Origin: Planctomycetota bacterium
GTDB taxonomy: Bacteria > Planctomycetota > UBA1135 > GCA-002686595
Reading direction: 5' to 3'
DNA length: 64,000 bases
Assembly (NCBI GenBank): GCA_947484275.1
Contig: CANKOY010000009.1
Location: 22,112-86,111, forward strand
The translations under genes and the position numbers were made by a program. Below are positions 27,165 through 35,363 of the stretch, piece after piece. Each line of letters starts with the position of its first letter. The stretch's first letter is position 1. The notes under the pieces were generated by a model. That model was not told the DNA's origin, did no database searches, and worked only from the letters and a program-made list of their open reading frames with translations.

Positions 27165-28781
27165 ATGCGCCAATTGCGTCCCTGGATCGCCGCCCTGGTC
27201 CTCGCGCTTTTCGTCCCAGATCTTTGCGCCCAGGGTGGCTACGACACGACCAAGTTCAAGGAACTCGGTCTGGAGCTGCCACTGCCGCGCGACTACGAGC
27301 AGATTCCGACTCAGCCGGACGAGGATTGGGTCGTGCTGTATTTCGCCGAGCGCGTACCGAAGGACAAGGACAAGAAAAAGGCCCTGCGTCCCGAGCTCAA
27401 TGTCGTCTGGATCGATTGGGTCAAGGATGGACCGGTTACGCCCGGGGGCTCGACGGACGCGCCGCCCGCGCCTGAGCCGGAAGATCCCGACAGCGGGGTG
27501 CCCGCTGAGAAGCAGGGAGGAGAAAAGCCGGAAGAGAAGCCGCCGCCTCCTCCGCCGCCGATCAACACATTCGAGCGCTACGTGACACAGAAGCTGCCCA
27601 TGTGGTCGCTGAAGGACGCCAAGGGCGCGGATCCGGAAAAGGGCTGGCGGCGCTTCGAAGGCACACTGGAGATCGACTCCAAGCGCGGACCGGATGCGCG
27701 CGGCGTCGCGATCTGGTTCGTCAGCGACAAACGCACGATCGCGCTCTACGGAATCTGCGGCAAGGAGGACCTGGAGAAGCAGCAGAAAATCTGGCGCACG
27801 ATGGCCGACAAGCTCGAGATCGGCGAGCCCGAGGACAATTCGAGCGAAAAGTGGACGCGCTACTACTCCAGTCGCGATGTGCTGGACGCGCCTTACCGAA
27901 GTGACGTGCGCTCAAAGCTCGTGCGCGGCTGGAACGCGGAGGACACGAAGAACTACATCCTGATCTTCGACACCAAAGACAGGCCGCTGATCCGCTTGAT
28001 TTCCACCGAGCTCGAAGCGATGCGCGCCGAGTACGAGCGCCTGTTTCCGCCCAGCGCGCCGGTTACCGCGGTTTCGGCCGTGCGCATCTGCAAGGACAAG
28101 GCCGAATACCATCAATACGGCGGCCCGCCGAGTTCGGGCGGCTATTGGAATTCCGAGGCCCAGGAGCTCGTGTTCTACGACTACGAAAACGTCAAGGGCA
28201 AGGCGAACACGGGCAAGGCGAACTCGCGCATCGTGCTGTACCACGAGGCGTTTCACCAGTACATCCACTACTCCTGCGGCGAGCTGGCGCCGCACTCCTG
28301 GTACAACGAAGGCACCGGCGACTACTTCTCGGGTTCAGTGATTTCCGGCGGCAAGGTGATGCGCATCGGCGTCAATCCTTGGCGCATCGCCACAATTCAG
28401 GCGGCGATCGAGTCCGACCAGGACGTCAGCTGGGAGAAGATCATTCGCTACGAGCAGGGCCAGTACTACGCCAACGCGCGCATCTGCTACGCCCAAGGTT
28501 GGTCGATGATCTACTTCCTGCGCACGGCGAAGGCGGTCGAGAAGAATCCGCAGTGGAAGAAAATCCTGCCGGTGTACTTCGACGCCCTGAAGGAAACGTG
28601 GAAGACCGAGCATGCCGCGCTCAAGGCCGCCGGAGGACTCGATGATCCGAAGCGCAAGGCGGAAGCGCAGGCGCGCGTGCGGGAGGCGGCGGTGACCAAG
28701 GCCTTCGAAGGTGTCGTGCTCAGCGACATCCAGAGCGCCTGGAGGGAGTACACCATGACCCTCAAGGTGCCGAAGAACTGA
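27165..28781 (+). CDS. Exported HEXXH metalloprotease-like protein (DUF1570-type)
   Basis: 538 residues. A signal peptide (LRPWIAALVLALFVPDLCAQ) is followed by a Pro/Glu-rich segment near residues 90-140 (EEKPPPPPPP). A C-terminal zincin domain has HEAFH (His360, Glu361, His364), with Glu382 in WYNEGTGDYF as the likely third zinc ligand of a gluzincin. The mature protein is probably periplasmic or surface bound. Substrate unknown. The ATG at 27165 gives the signal peptide; an upstream in-frame start at 27126 was rejected. The next gene encodes a second zincin of the same kind, so the two may be an ancient duplication. Confidence 0.8.
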   Translation: MRQLRPWIAALVLALFVPDLCAQGGYDTTKFKELGLELPLPRDYEQIPTQPDEDWVVLYFAERVPKDKDKKKALRPELNVVWIDWVKDGPVTPGGSTDAPPAPEPEDPDSGVPAEKQGGEKPEEKPPPPPPPINTFERYVTQKLPMWSLKDAKGADPEKGWRRFEGTLEIDSKRGPDARGVAIWFVSDKRTIALYGICGKEDLEKQQKIWRTMADKLEIGEPEDNSSEKWTRYYSSRDVLDAPYRSDVRSKLVRGWNAEDTKNYILIFDTKDRPLIRLISTELEAMRAEYERLFPPSAPVTAVSAVRICKDKAEYHQYGGPPSSGGYWNSEAQELVFYDYENVKGKANTGKANSRIVLYHEAFHQYIHYSCGELAPHSWYNEGTGDYFSGSVISGGKVMRIGVNPWRIATIQAAIESDQDVSWEKIIRYEQGQYYANARICYAQGWSMIYFLRTAKAVEKNPQWKKILPVYFDALKETWKTEHAALKAAGGLDDPKRKAEAQARVREAAVTKAFEGVVLSDIQSAWREYTMTLKVPKN

Positions 28782-28794
28782 GGCGCAAGCGTTG

Positions 28795-30195
28795 ATGCGA
28801 GTACTGCTGTCCTGGCTGATCGTCATCGCCGCGCTGCTCGTGCCCTGGGCGAGCGCACAGTCGAATAGTCCCGCGGCCCAGTGGGAAAGTAAACGGCTCA
28901 AGCTGCAGATCGAGCAGAGCCAACGTCACCTCGAGTACGGAATGGAACTGCGCAAGCAGGGCCTGACGATCCAGGCGGCGGCGGAGATCATTCGCGCGGC
29001 GGAGCTCGGCAAGGGCCGTCATCCGGGAGCGACGACCGTGCTCTCGATCATGCGCCAGTACGACGCGGCGTTTTGGAAGCGCTACGGCTCCCGCGCGTCG
29101 CCTGCCAAAGTCGAGATGTACGACAAGAAGGCGCGCGGGTTCGCGGCGACGGAGGAAAAGGAAATCCTGGACCTGGCCAATTGGGCGAATTCCAAGAAGC
29201 TCGAGGACGAGGCCCAGGAGGTCTACCTCGAGATCCTGCTGCGCCGCGACGAGGCCCTGGATTTCGATGCCAAGGATCAAATCGTGCTGCCCGCAGGCAC
29301 GATCCCCAAGGACGCCTCCGCACGGATCAAGGCGGGCGCGATTGCGATCAACGGCCGCTGGTACGTGCGCGATGAGTTGCTCGCGAAGTTGCCGGAACTG
29401 AAGGAGGTCTTCGAAGTCTCCAGCCCTGAACTGCGCGTGCGCACCACCACGACCGAGGAACAGGCGCGCGAATTGCACAACATGTGCGTGAGTCTCTTGC
29501 CGGCGTTGGCGCTCGACATGGGCGCATCCCCTCAGCGCCGGCTCTCGCTGCTCGTGTTCGGCAAACGAGCGGAGTACGAGATGACCTGCGACGCGCTCGG
29601 CTTCGGCGGGCACAGGGTCGTGACCGGTTTGGCTTCATCCTCCCCGTTCGTCGCCCTGGTTTGCGCCGAGGAAACGCCGGTGGAAGTGCTGAACGCGGTT
29701 TGTCTGCACGAGCTGACGCACTTGTTCTGCTTCGCCGTTTCCCACAGCGTTTTCCCGCACTGGTACAACGAGGGCTTCGCCGAGACTTTCGGCGGCGCGG
29801 ATACGTTTCGCTGGGACGGCACGAAACTGACCGTTGCGGGGATGTTCGCCCGCGAGCGCATCGACGCGCTCAAGCTCGAGGGCGGCACGCTGCCTCTGGC
29901 CCAGATGTTCGCCACCGATCCCTTGACCCTGTGGACGCGCAGCAAGGACGCCGGGCTCGCTTTCTATGCCCAGGCCTGGGCATTCGTGCGCTACCTGCGC
30001 ACCGGCGCCGGAGCAGAAATTGCCACGCGTTTCGATCAGTGGGAAGCGCGCTGCCTCGGGCAGGCCATGGGCTTCGAACTGGGCGCGAAACGTTCGACGC
30101 AGAGCGGTCCCGCGGGGGATCTGTTCCTCGAACTGTTCGGCAAGGACCTGCCGAAGCTGGAACTCGGATTTCAGGCCTGGCTGCGCGAGCTTTGA
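28795..30195 (+). CDS. Second exported HEXXH zincin (DUF1570-type)
   Basis: 466 residues. A signal peptide (LLSWLIVIAALLVPWASAQ) is followed by a helical region with TPR-like spacing (EYGMELRKQGLTIQAAAEI). The catalytic motif HELTHLF has His305, Glu306 and His309, with Glu326 in WYNEGFAETFGG as the third ligand. It begins 13 bases after the previous zincin gene and is surely co-transcribed. It lacks the Pro-rich segment of its neighbour and has instead a long N-terminal helical part. The ATG at 28795 was preferred to an in-frame TTG at 28792. Confidence 0.8.
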   Translation: MRVLLSWLIVIAALLVPWASAQSNSPAAQWESKRLKLQIEQSQRHLEYGMELRKQGLTIQAAAEIIRAAELGKGRHPGATTVLSIMRQYDAAFWKRYGSRASPAKVEMYDKKARGFAATEEKEILDLANWANSKKLEDEAQEVYLEILLRRDEALDFDAKDQIVLPAGTIPKDASARIKAGAIAINGRWYVRDELLAKLPELKEVFEVSSPELRVRTTTTEEQARELHNMCVSLLPALALDMGASPQRRLSLLVFGKRAEYEMTCDALGFGGHRVVTGLASSSPFVALVCAEETPVEVLNAVCLHELTHLFCFAVSHSVFPHWYNEGFAETFGGADTFRWDGTKLTVAGMFARERIDALKLEGGTLPLAQMFATDPLTLWTRSKDAGLAFYAQAWAFVRYLRTGAGAEIATRFDQWEARCLGQAMGFELGAKRSTQSGPAGDLFLELFGKDLPKLELGFQAWLREL

Positions 30196-30244
30196 ACTGC
30201 GCGGCGGCGGAAGCGCTCCGTCACCGCGACCGCCACCCTCAGGC

Positions 30245-30436
30245 CTAGCAGCCCGCCCGAAAAAGTGCCCTGCTGGCGCTTCGCGCTCTTCGCCACGGCG
30301 TCGTCACACTCGTCGGGCCGTGCTCAGCGGCCAAGAAGGCCGCCTCCGGCGTCCCCCCGTAGTCCCTTCGGCGTGTTCCTAGCCACGACGAAGATCGCTT
30401 CGCCTCGCGACGGAATTTTTTCGGGCGGGCTGCTAG
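30245..30436. repeat. MITE-like inverted-repeat element, copy C
   Basis: CTAGCAGCCCGCCCGAAAAA at the left and TTTTTTCGGGCGGGCTGCTAG at the right are perfect inverted repeats apart from length, and the element is about 192 bases. The inner GTGCTCAGCGGCCAAGAAGG matches copy A, and the left interior matches the reverse complement of copy B. In C the arms read GCCCGAAAAA where A and B read GTTGAAAAA, a compensated change on both sides that preserves pairing. It lies between the convergent zincin and sdhB genes. Confidence 0.85.
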
Positions 30437-31173
30437 CCCGTGACCTTCGAGATCAGCGCACGCAGAGGATCGAAGAAGCGATCCACCACGCGCTCCTTGA
30501 GCGGGATGATCGCGTTGTCGGTGATCGTGATGTTCTCGGGGCAGACCTTCGTGCAGCACTTGGTGATGTTGCAGTAGCCCAGGCCGTCGGTCTTGCGCAG
30601 GTCGCCCAGGCGGTCCTCGACGTCGAGCGGATGCATTTCCAGGGCCGCGGTGTAGACGAAGAAGCGCGGGCCGATGAACTCGTCGTGCTTGTGGTGGTCG
30701 CGCAATACGTGGCACACGTCTTGGCACAGGAAGCACTCGATGCACTTGCGGAATTCCTGCACGCGATCGACGTCCACCTGGCTCATGCGCCAGGTGCCGT
30801 CCGGCGCATCCGGCGCCCGCGGCTTGAATTTCTTGATGCGTTTCTTGACCTCGAAGTTCCACGACACGTCCGTGACCAGGTCGCGGATCACCGGGAAGGC
30901 GCGCATCGGCTCGATCGTGACCGGCTCGTCGAGATTGAGGTCTGTGAGCCGCGTCATGCACATCAACTTGGGCATGCCGTTGACTTCCGCCGAGCACGAA
31001 CCGCACTTGCCGGCCTTGCAGTTCCAGCGCACGGCGAGATCCGGTGCGGATTCGGCCTGGATCTGGTGAACGGCGTCGAGGACCACCATGCCCTCGCCGA
31101 CCTCGGTGGTGTAGTCCACCGGTTTCAGACCGTCCTTGCCGCCGCGCGTGATCCTGAATGTTGCTTTGGCCAT
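30433..31173 (-). CDS. sdhB: Succinate dehydrogenase iron-sulfur subunit
   Basis: 246 residues. The N-terminal ferredoxin domain has 2Fe-2S ligands in CKAGKCGSCSAEVNG and a later Cys (LMCMTRL). The C-terminal domain has CIECFLCQDVCHVLRDH and YCNITKCCTKVCPENI for the 4Fe-4S and 3Fe-4S clusters. It passes electrons from the SdhA flavin to the membrane anchor and quinone. Its start overlaps the SdhA stop by one base (TAATG). The TAG stop is provided by the CTAG at the tip of inverted-repeat copy C. The length is normal for this SdhB type, so the insertion has not obviously truncated it. Confidence 0.93.
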   Translation of the reverse strand: MAKATFRITRGGKDGLKPVDYTTEVGEGMVVLDAVHQIQAESAPDLAVRWNCKAGKCGSCSAEVNGMPKLMCMTRLTDLNLDEPVTIEPMRAFPVIRDLVTDVSWNFEVKKRIKKFKPRAPDAPDGTWRMSQVDVDRVQEFRKCIECFLCQDVCHVLRDHHKHDEFIGPRFFVYTAALEMHPLDVEDRLGDLRKTDGLGYCNITKCCTKVCPENITITDNAIIPLKERVVDRFFDPLRALISKVTG

Positions 31174-32996
31174 TACGCCATCTCCGCGATGATTTTCTTG
31201 TGCTCGTCGGTCATCGGCGGCAAAGGCACGCGCGAGAGTTTCATCTCGCCGTCGCCCCCGCGTTCGATGCCCAGGTTGAATGTGGACCAGGTGTCGCTCT
31301 TCTTGGGGAAGTCGTCGCGGAAGTGGGCCCCGCGGCTTTCCTGGCGTTCGAGCGCACAGATGGTGACCGCCTCGGCGACGGTCAGGAGATTCTCGAGTTC
31401 GAGCGCCGTGTGCCAGCCGGGATTGAACTCGCGGTGACCTTCGACGCTGACTTTCTTGGCGCGCTGCCGCAGGACTTTCAGGCCCTCGATCGCGCGGCGC
31501 ATCTCGGCGTCCGTGCGCACGATGCCCACGAGCTCCTGCATCATTTCTTGCAGGGCTGCCTGGACCACGAAGGCGTTTTCCGCGCCGGCCGTACCGCTGC
31601 GCTCGAACGGTTCGAGCGTCTTGCGCACGAGTTCTTCGACCTGTGACTCGTTGACCGCCAGGGCCTTTTGCTCCTTGGCGTACTTGGCCGCGTACTCGCC
31701 CGCGCGCTTGCCGAAGACCAGCAAGTCCGACAGAGAATTGCCGCCGAGGCGATTGGCGCCGTGCAGTCCCGCGGCGCTTTCACCCGCGGCGAACAGCCCG
31801 GCCACGCGCGACATCTGCGTCGTGGGGTCCACGCGCACTCCGCCCATGACGTAGTGCGTCGTCGGGCCGACTTCCATGGGCTCGGTGGTGATGTCGAGGC
31901 CCGCCAGTTGCTTGAACTGGTGGTACATGCTCGGCAGCTTCTTCTTGATGTGTTCGGGCGCGTTCTTCAGGCGCTCCTTGATCCACGAAATGTCGAGAAA
32001 CACACCGCCGTGGGGACTGCCGCGGCCGGCCTTGATCTCGCGCACGATGCAGCGTGCCACGTGGTCGCGGGTCAGTAGCTCCGGCGGCCGGCGCGAGTTC
32101 TTGTCGCCCTGGGTGTAGCTCCAGCCCTCTTCTTCATTGTCCGCGGTGGAGCTTTTGTAGTTCTCCGGGATGTCGTCGAACATGAATCGACGTCCGTCCT
32201 TGTTGCGCAGCACGCCGCCTTCGCCGCGCACGCCCTCGGTGACGAGGATGCCGCGCACGCTGGGGGGCCAGACCATCCCCGTGGGGTGGAATTGGACGAA
32301 CTCCATGTCCATCAATTCCGCACCGGCACGGTAGGCGAGCGCTTGGCCGTCGCCGGTGTACTCCCAGGAGTTGCTCGTGATCTTGAACGCCCGGCCGATG
32401 CCGCCGGTGGCGATCACGATCGCCGGCGCCTTGAACACGCGGAAGCGCCCGCGCTCGCGGTCGTAGGCGAAAGCGCCGCAGACCCGTCCGCCTTCCTTGA
32501 GGATCTCGACCACCGTGCACTCCATGTGCACGTCGATGCCCTGGTGGATGCCGTGGTCCTGAAGCGTGCGAATCATCTCCAGGCCGGTGCGGTCGCCGAC
32601 GTGGGCCAGACGCGGATAGCGGTGGCCGCCGAAGTTGCGCTGCAGAATGCGGCCGTCCTTGGTGCGGTCGAACACCGCGCCCCAAGCTTCCAGTTCGTTC
32701 ACACGCGCCGGAGCTTCCTTGGCGTGGAACTCTGCCATCAGCGGGTTGTTCAGATACTGCCCACCGCGCATCGTGTCGGCGAAGTGCACGCGCCAGTTGT
32801 CGCGGTCGTCGACGTTGCCCAGCGACGCCGCCATGCCGCCCTCGGCCATGACCGTGTGCGCTTTGCCGAGCAACGACTTGCACACGAGTCCCACGCGCGC
32901 GCCCGTGGCCGAGGCTTCGATCGCCGCGCGCAGGCCCGCGCCGCCGGCGCCGATGACGAGCACGTCGTGCTCGATGATCTGGACTTCAGTTTTCAA
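31173..32996 (-). CDS. sdhA: Succinate dehydrogenase flavoprotein subunit
   Basis: About 607 residues. FAD-binding GAGGAGLRAAIEA lies near the N-terminus, and the probable histidyl-FAD attachment region is KAHTVMAEGGMAASLGN. Substrate-site segments are FVQFHPTGMVWPP and GANRLGGNSLSDLLVFG. It oxidises succinate to fumarate on the cytoplasmic side of the complex. I place the start at a TTG (32994-32996) because GGAGG lies five bases upstream and the TTGA overlaps the SdhC stop. An ATG at 33032 would add 12 residues inside sdhC. Confidence 0.93.
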   Translation of the reverse strand: MKTEVQIIEHDVLVIGAGGAGLRAAIEASATGARVGLVCKSLLGKAHTVMAEGGMAASLGNVDDRDNWRVHFADTMRGGQYLNNPLMAEFHAKEAPARVNELEAWGAVFDRTKDGRILQRNFGGHRYPRLAHVGDRTGLEMIRTLQDHGIHQGIDVHMECTVVEILKEGGRVCGAFAYDRERGRFRVFKAPAIVIATGGIGRAFKITSNSWEYTGDGQALAYRAGAELMDMEFVQFHPTGMVWPPSVRGILVTEGVRGEGGVLRNKDGRRFMFDDIPENYKSSTADNEEEGWSYTQGDKNSRRPPELLTRDHVARCIVREIKAGRGSPHGGVFLDISWIKERLKNAPEHIKKKLPSMYHQFKQLAGLDITTEPMEVGPTTHYVMGGVRVDPTTQMSRVAGLFAAGESAAGLHGANRLGGNSLSDLLVFGKRAGEYAAKYAKEQKALAVNESQVEELVRKTLEPFERSGTAGAENAFVVQAALQEMMQELVGIVRTDAEMRRAIEGLKVLRQRAKKVSVEGHREFNPGWHTALELENLLTVAEAVTICALERQESRGAHFRDDFPKKSDTWSTFNLGIERGGDGEMKLSRVPLPPMTDEHKKIIAEMA

Positions 32997-33793
32997 AGGA
33001 TCCTCCAGTCGGTCCAGATGCCCATGGAACACAGGCGAATGTAGAGATCAGAGAAACCCACGGAGCACAGGCTGAACCAGGCGAAGTTCATGTGCTTGGG
33101 GTTGATGCAGGTCACGCAGCTGTAGGCCTTGAGCCGCGCCGGGTGCTTCGACAGCACGTCGATCGAGCCGCCGAGCAGGTGACGCAGCGAGTGACAGCTG
33201 AACGTGTATCCGCCGAGGAGCACGGTATTGACCGTCAGGATGATCGTCCCAAGGCCGATCCCAAAATGCTCGACGCCGGTCACCGGGTCCTTGAACCACA
33301 GTGCCAACCAGACGTCGTGGGCCAGCAGCACGATGAAGGCCAGTGCGATGTACAGGAAGTATCGGTGCGCGTTCTGCAGGATCAGCGGCAGCGAATTCTC
33401 GCCGCGGTACTCGTTGCGCGGCTCGCCGACCATGCAGGCGGAGGGATCAGACCAGAACGCCTTGTAGTAGGCGCCGCGGTAGTAGTAGCAGGTGAAGCGG
33501 AACAGCCCCGGTGCCCACAGGATCAACAGTGCGGGCGAAAACGGAATGAAACTAGGCCAGAAGCCCGGCTTGGGGCCGAACCAACTGTGGGGCGAGTCGC
33601 CAAAGATCTCGGGCGAGTAGAACGGCGACAGGTAGGGGCCGTGGGTGTAGTGCGCTCCCTGGAACGCCGCCCAGGTCGAATACACGATGAACGTGGACAG
33701 CCCGAGGAACACCCCCAGGGGCTGAAGCCACCACATGTCGCGCCGCGCCGTCGCGCCGAACGCTTGCCGCTCACGAACACCAGTTAGAGCCAT
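32993..33793 (-). CDS. sdhC: Succinate dehydrogenase membrane anchor (single-polypeptide type)
   Basis: 266 residues with about five membrane helices (WLQPLGVFLGLSTFIVYSTW, then FIPFSPALLILWAPGLFRFT, YFLYIALAFIVLLAHDVWLAL, and LGTIILTVNTVLLGGYTFSC). Conserved His residues are visible in NAHRYFLY and CHSLRHLLGGS, as expected for haem ligation. A single five-helix anchor of this length with a 246-residue SdhB resembles the mycobacterial Sdh1 (Rv0247c-0249c) arrangement rather than SdhC plus SdhD. The start at 33793 has GAGGGA upstream; an ATG at 33832 is an alternative. It is first in the sdhCAB operon. Confidence 0.85.
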   Translation of the reverse strand: MALTGVRERQAFGATARRDMWWLQPLGVFLGLSTFIVYSTWAAFQGAHYTHGPYLSPFYSPEIFGDSPHSWFGPKPGFWPSFIPFSPALLILWAPGLFRFTCYYYRGAYYKAFWSDPSACMVGEPRNEYRGENSLPLILQNAHRYFLYIALAFIVLLAHDVWLALWFKDPVTGVEHFGIGLGTIILTVNTVLLGGYTFSCHSLRHLLGGSIDVLSKHPARLKAYSCVTCINPKHMNFAWFSLCSVGFSDLYIRLCSMGIWTDWRIL

Positions 33794-34030
33794 CGGTCCC
33801 TCGTCCACGTTTTTCGCCGGTTCGGCGCGCAAGTCGCGAGGGCAAAGGCCCCGCGCGCGCCGATCAGATCGCTGATTGTGTAGCTAGGCATTTTTGCGGC
33901 CGGTGGCCGGGCAAGTCAACCAGAAGCTCTGCGGGGCCGCAATTTCCGTGAGATCCGCGCGCCAGGCCGGGTTCCCGCCGGGTCGCGGCATGCTCGCCCC
34001 GTGCTATCCTCCAGGGCCCGGTCCGCTCCC

Positions 34031-34615
34031 ATGACTTGGATTCAAACAACTGCGCCGGCGGGCGCCGAGCAGGCGCTGCGCAAGGCGATCGAGATGCAGC
34101 GCGCGCTGTATCCGAAGGAGTACGCGCAAGCGGTGTCGCCCGGAGGCGACAGCATCGTAACCGCCCACGCGTTGATGCCCGCGGCCCTGTTCCACGTGTT
34201 CGCGAGTTTCGGCGAGATGATGTCGCCCGATCTGCCCCTCAGTCGCGCGCAGCACGAGATGATCGCCACGGTGGTGTCGATCACCAACCGCTGCTTCTAC
34301 TGAACCGAGGCCCATGCGGAGCTGCTCCGCAGGGTCACAGGCGATGATGCCCTCGTCCGGCAGTTGCTCGACGATCACCGGACAGCGGCCCTGAGCGAGC
34401 GCGACCGCGCGATGCTCGACTACGCAGTGCTGCTGACGCGCGATGCCGTCGCGATCTCGCCAGCGGAACACGACAAGTTGCGCGCCGTTGGCTTCGACGA
34501 ACGCGCGCTGCTCCAGATCACGCTGATCGCGGCTTGGTTCAACTACATCAATCGCGTGGCGGATGCACTCGGCGTCGGCCGCGGAGCCCTCGGCGGGCAT
34601 GAATCGCTGAAGTAG
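34031..34615 (+). CDS. AhpD-like peroxidase-related protein, probable selenoprotein (Cys-x-x-Sec)
   Basis: The frame from the ATG at 34031 reads through codon 90, meets TGA at 34301-34303, and continues without a break to TAG at 34615, 194 residues in all. Around the TGA it reads [18 protein letters not shown]. In AhpD/CMD peroxidase-related proteins this site is CxYCxxxH, so the TGA sits exactly at the second redox Cys (Cys88, residue 91, His95). The second half ([20 protein letters not shown], then [14 protein letters not shown]) is typical of the family's C-terminus. A hairpin follows the TGA at SECIS distance. The family reduces peroxides by a Cys-pair relay. A nonsense mutation or sequence error would be the alternative. 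Confidence 0.8.
34301..34335 (+). promoter_or_regulatory. Putative bacterial SECIS element downstream of the Sec UGA
   Basis: After the TGA (34301-34303), GCCC (34310-34313) and TGCGGAG (34315-34321) pair with CTCCGCA (34325-34331) and GGGT (34332-34335). This gives about 11 base pairs with one bulged A and the loop CTG. The loop begins 18 bases after the TGA, within the usual 16-37 base window of bacterial SECIS hairpins. If the closing pair opens, G is the first loop base. It lies inside coding sequence, as bacterial SECIS elements do. Confidence 0.65.
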
Positions 34616-34646
34616 CGCGCATCCCGCGCAGCGGCCCCGCGGCAGA

Positions 34647-35363
34647 TCAAGGGGCCGTCAGCCAGGCAGTGAACTTCGAGCGTGGAAGTGGCGTGCTCAT
34701 CCAAGACGTGTCGGGCAGCGGCGCGTGCAGCAGGTCGCGCACGGGTACCAGCTGCTTCAAGCTCTCGCGCGACAGACTGCCCTTCTTCGTGCGCCAGCGG
34801 ATCTCACCGGACTCCTGAATGCGCGCTACCACGCTCTCGGTCAGACGACAGTCCCCAGCGACGTAGTCGAGCACGAGCTGGTGATTCCCAAGGGCCCACT
34901 GTCGCGGCGCATCGGCGCCGTGCATCAGTTTCTTCTCCGCCAGACCCATGCCGTCCGCCACGGCGGCAAGTCCCACGGGATAGCCCTTCAGGACGAAGAA
35001 CTGGAACATGGGGTCGAACAGATCGAGAGCGATCTGGCGCGCGAGCTCGACGTCTTTGGCCGCGGCGCCGAGCCAGCGCAGGTCGAAGGACAGGCCGTTC
35101 CACGCGCAGACCATGGCGCCGGCCACCTGAGCCTCGCGCAAATGCAAGAGCACCTCGCGCGCCCCCGCTGCATCCAATGCCCGCAGTGGATTTCCCCCGG
35201 CGTCTCTGGCGTACCAATGGCGCAATTCACCGCGATCATCGATGGCTGCGGCGCAGGAAATTTGGAACGGCCCGTACTTGTCGAGGTCTTCACCGGGCGC
35301 GAGCTCAAGTTCGTCGGCGATTTCGATGTCAAAGGCCAGGCGTCGCCCCCTCTGCGCGCTCAT
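34647..35363 (-). CDS. DEDD-type 3'-5' exonuclease-like protein
   Basis: 238 residues with an RNase H-like exonuclease pattern: DIEIA near the N-terminus (first Asp/Glu pair), WNGLSFDLRWL in the middle (second Asp) and VLDYVAGDCRLTESVV (third Asp). The layout resembles predicted exonucleases related to the PolB proofreading domain. It should act on nucleic acids in the cytoplasm, role unknown. Its ATG overlaps the stop of the upstream YCII-lipoprotein gene (ATGA). The selenoprotein gene converges on it. Confidence 0.7.
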   Translation of the reverse strand: MSAQRGRRLAFDIEIADELELAPGEDLDKYGPFQISCAAAIDDRGELRHWYARDAGGNPLRALDAAGAREVLLHLREAQVAGAMVCAWNGLSFDLRWLGAAAKDVELARQIALDLFDPMFQFFVLKGYPVGLAAVADGMGLAEKKLMHGADAPRQWALGNHQLVLDYVAGDCRLTESVVARIQESGEIRWRTKKGSLSRESLKQLVPVRDLLHAPLPDTSWMSTPLPRSKFTAWLTAP

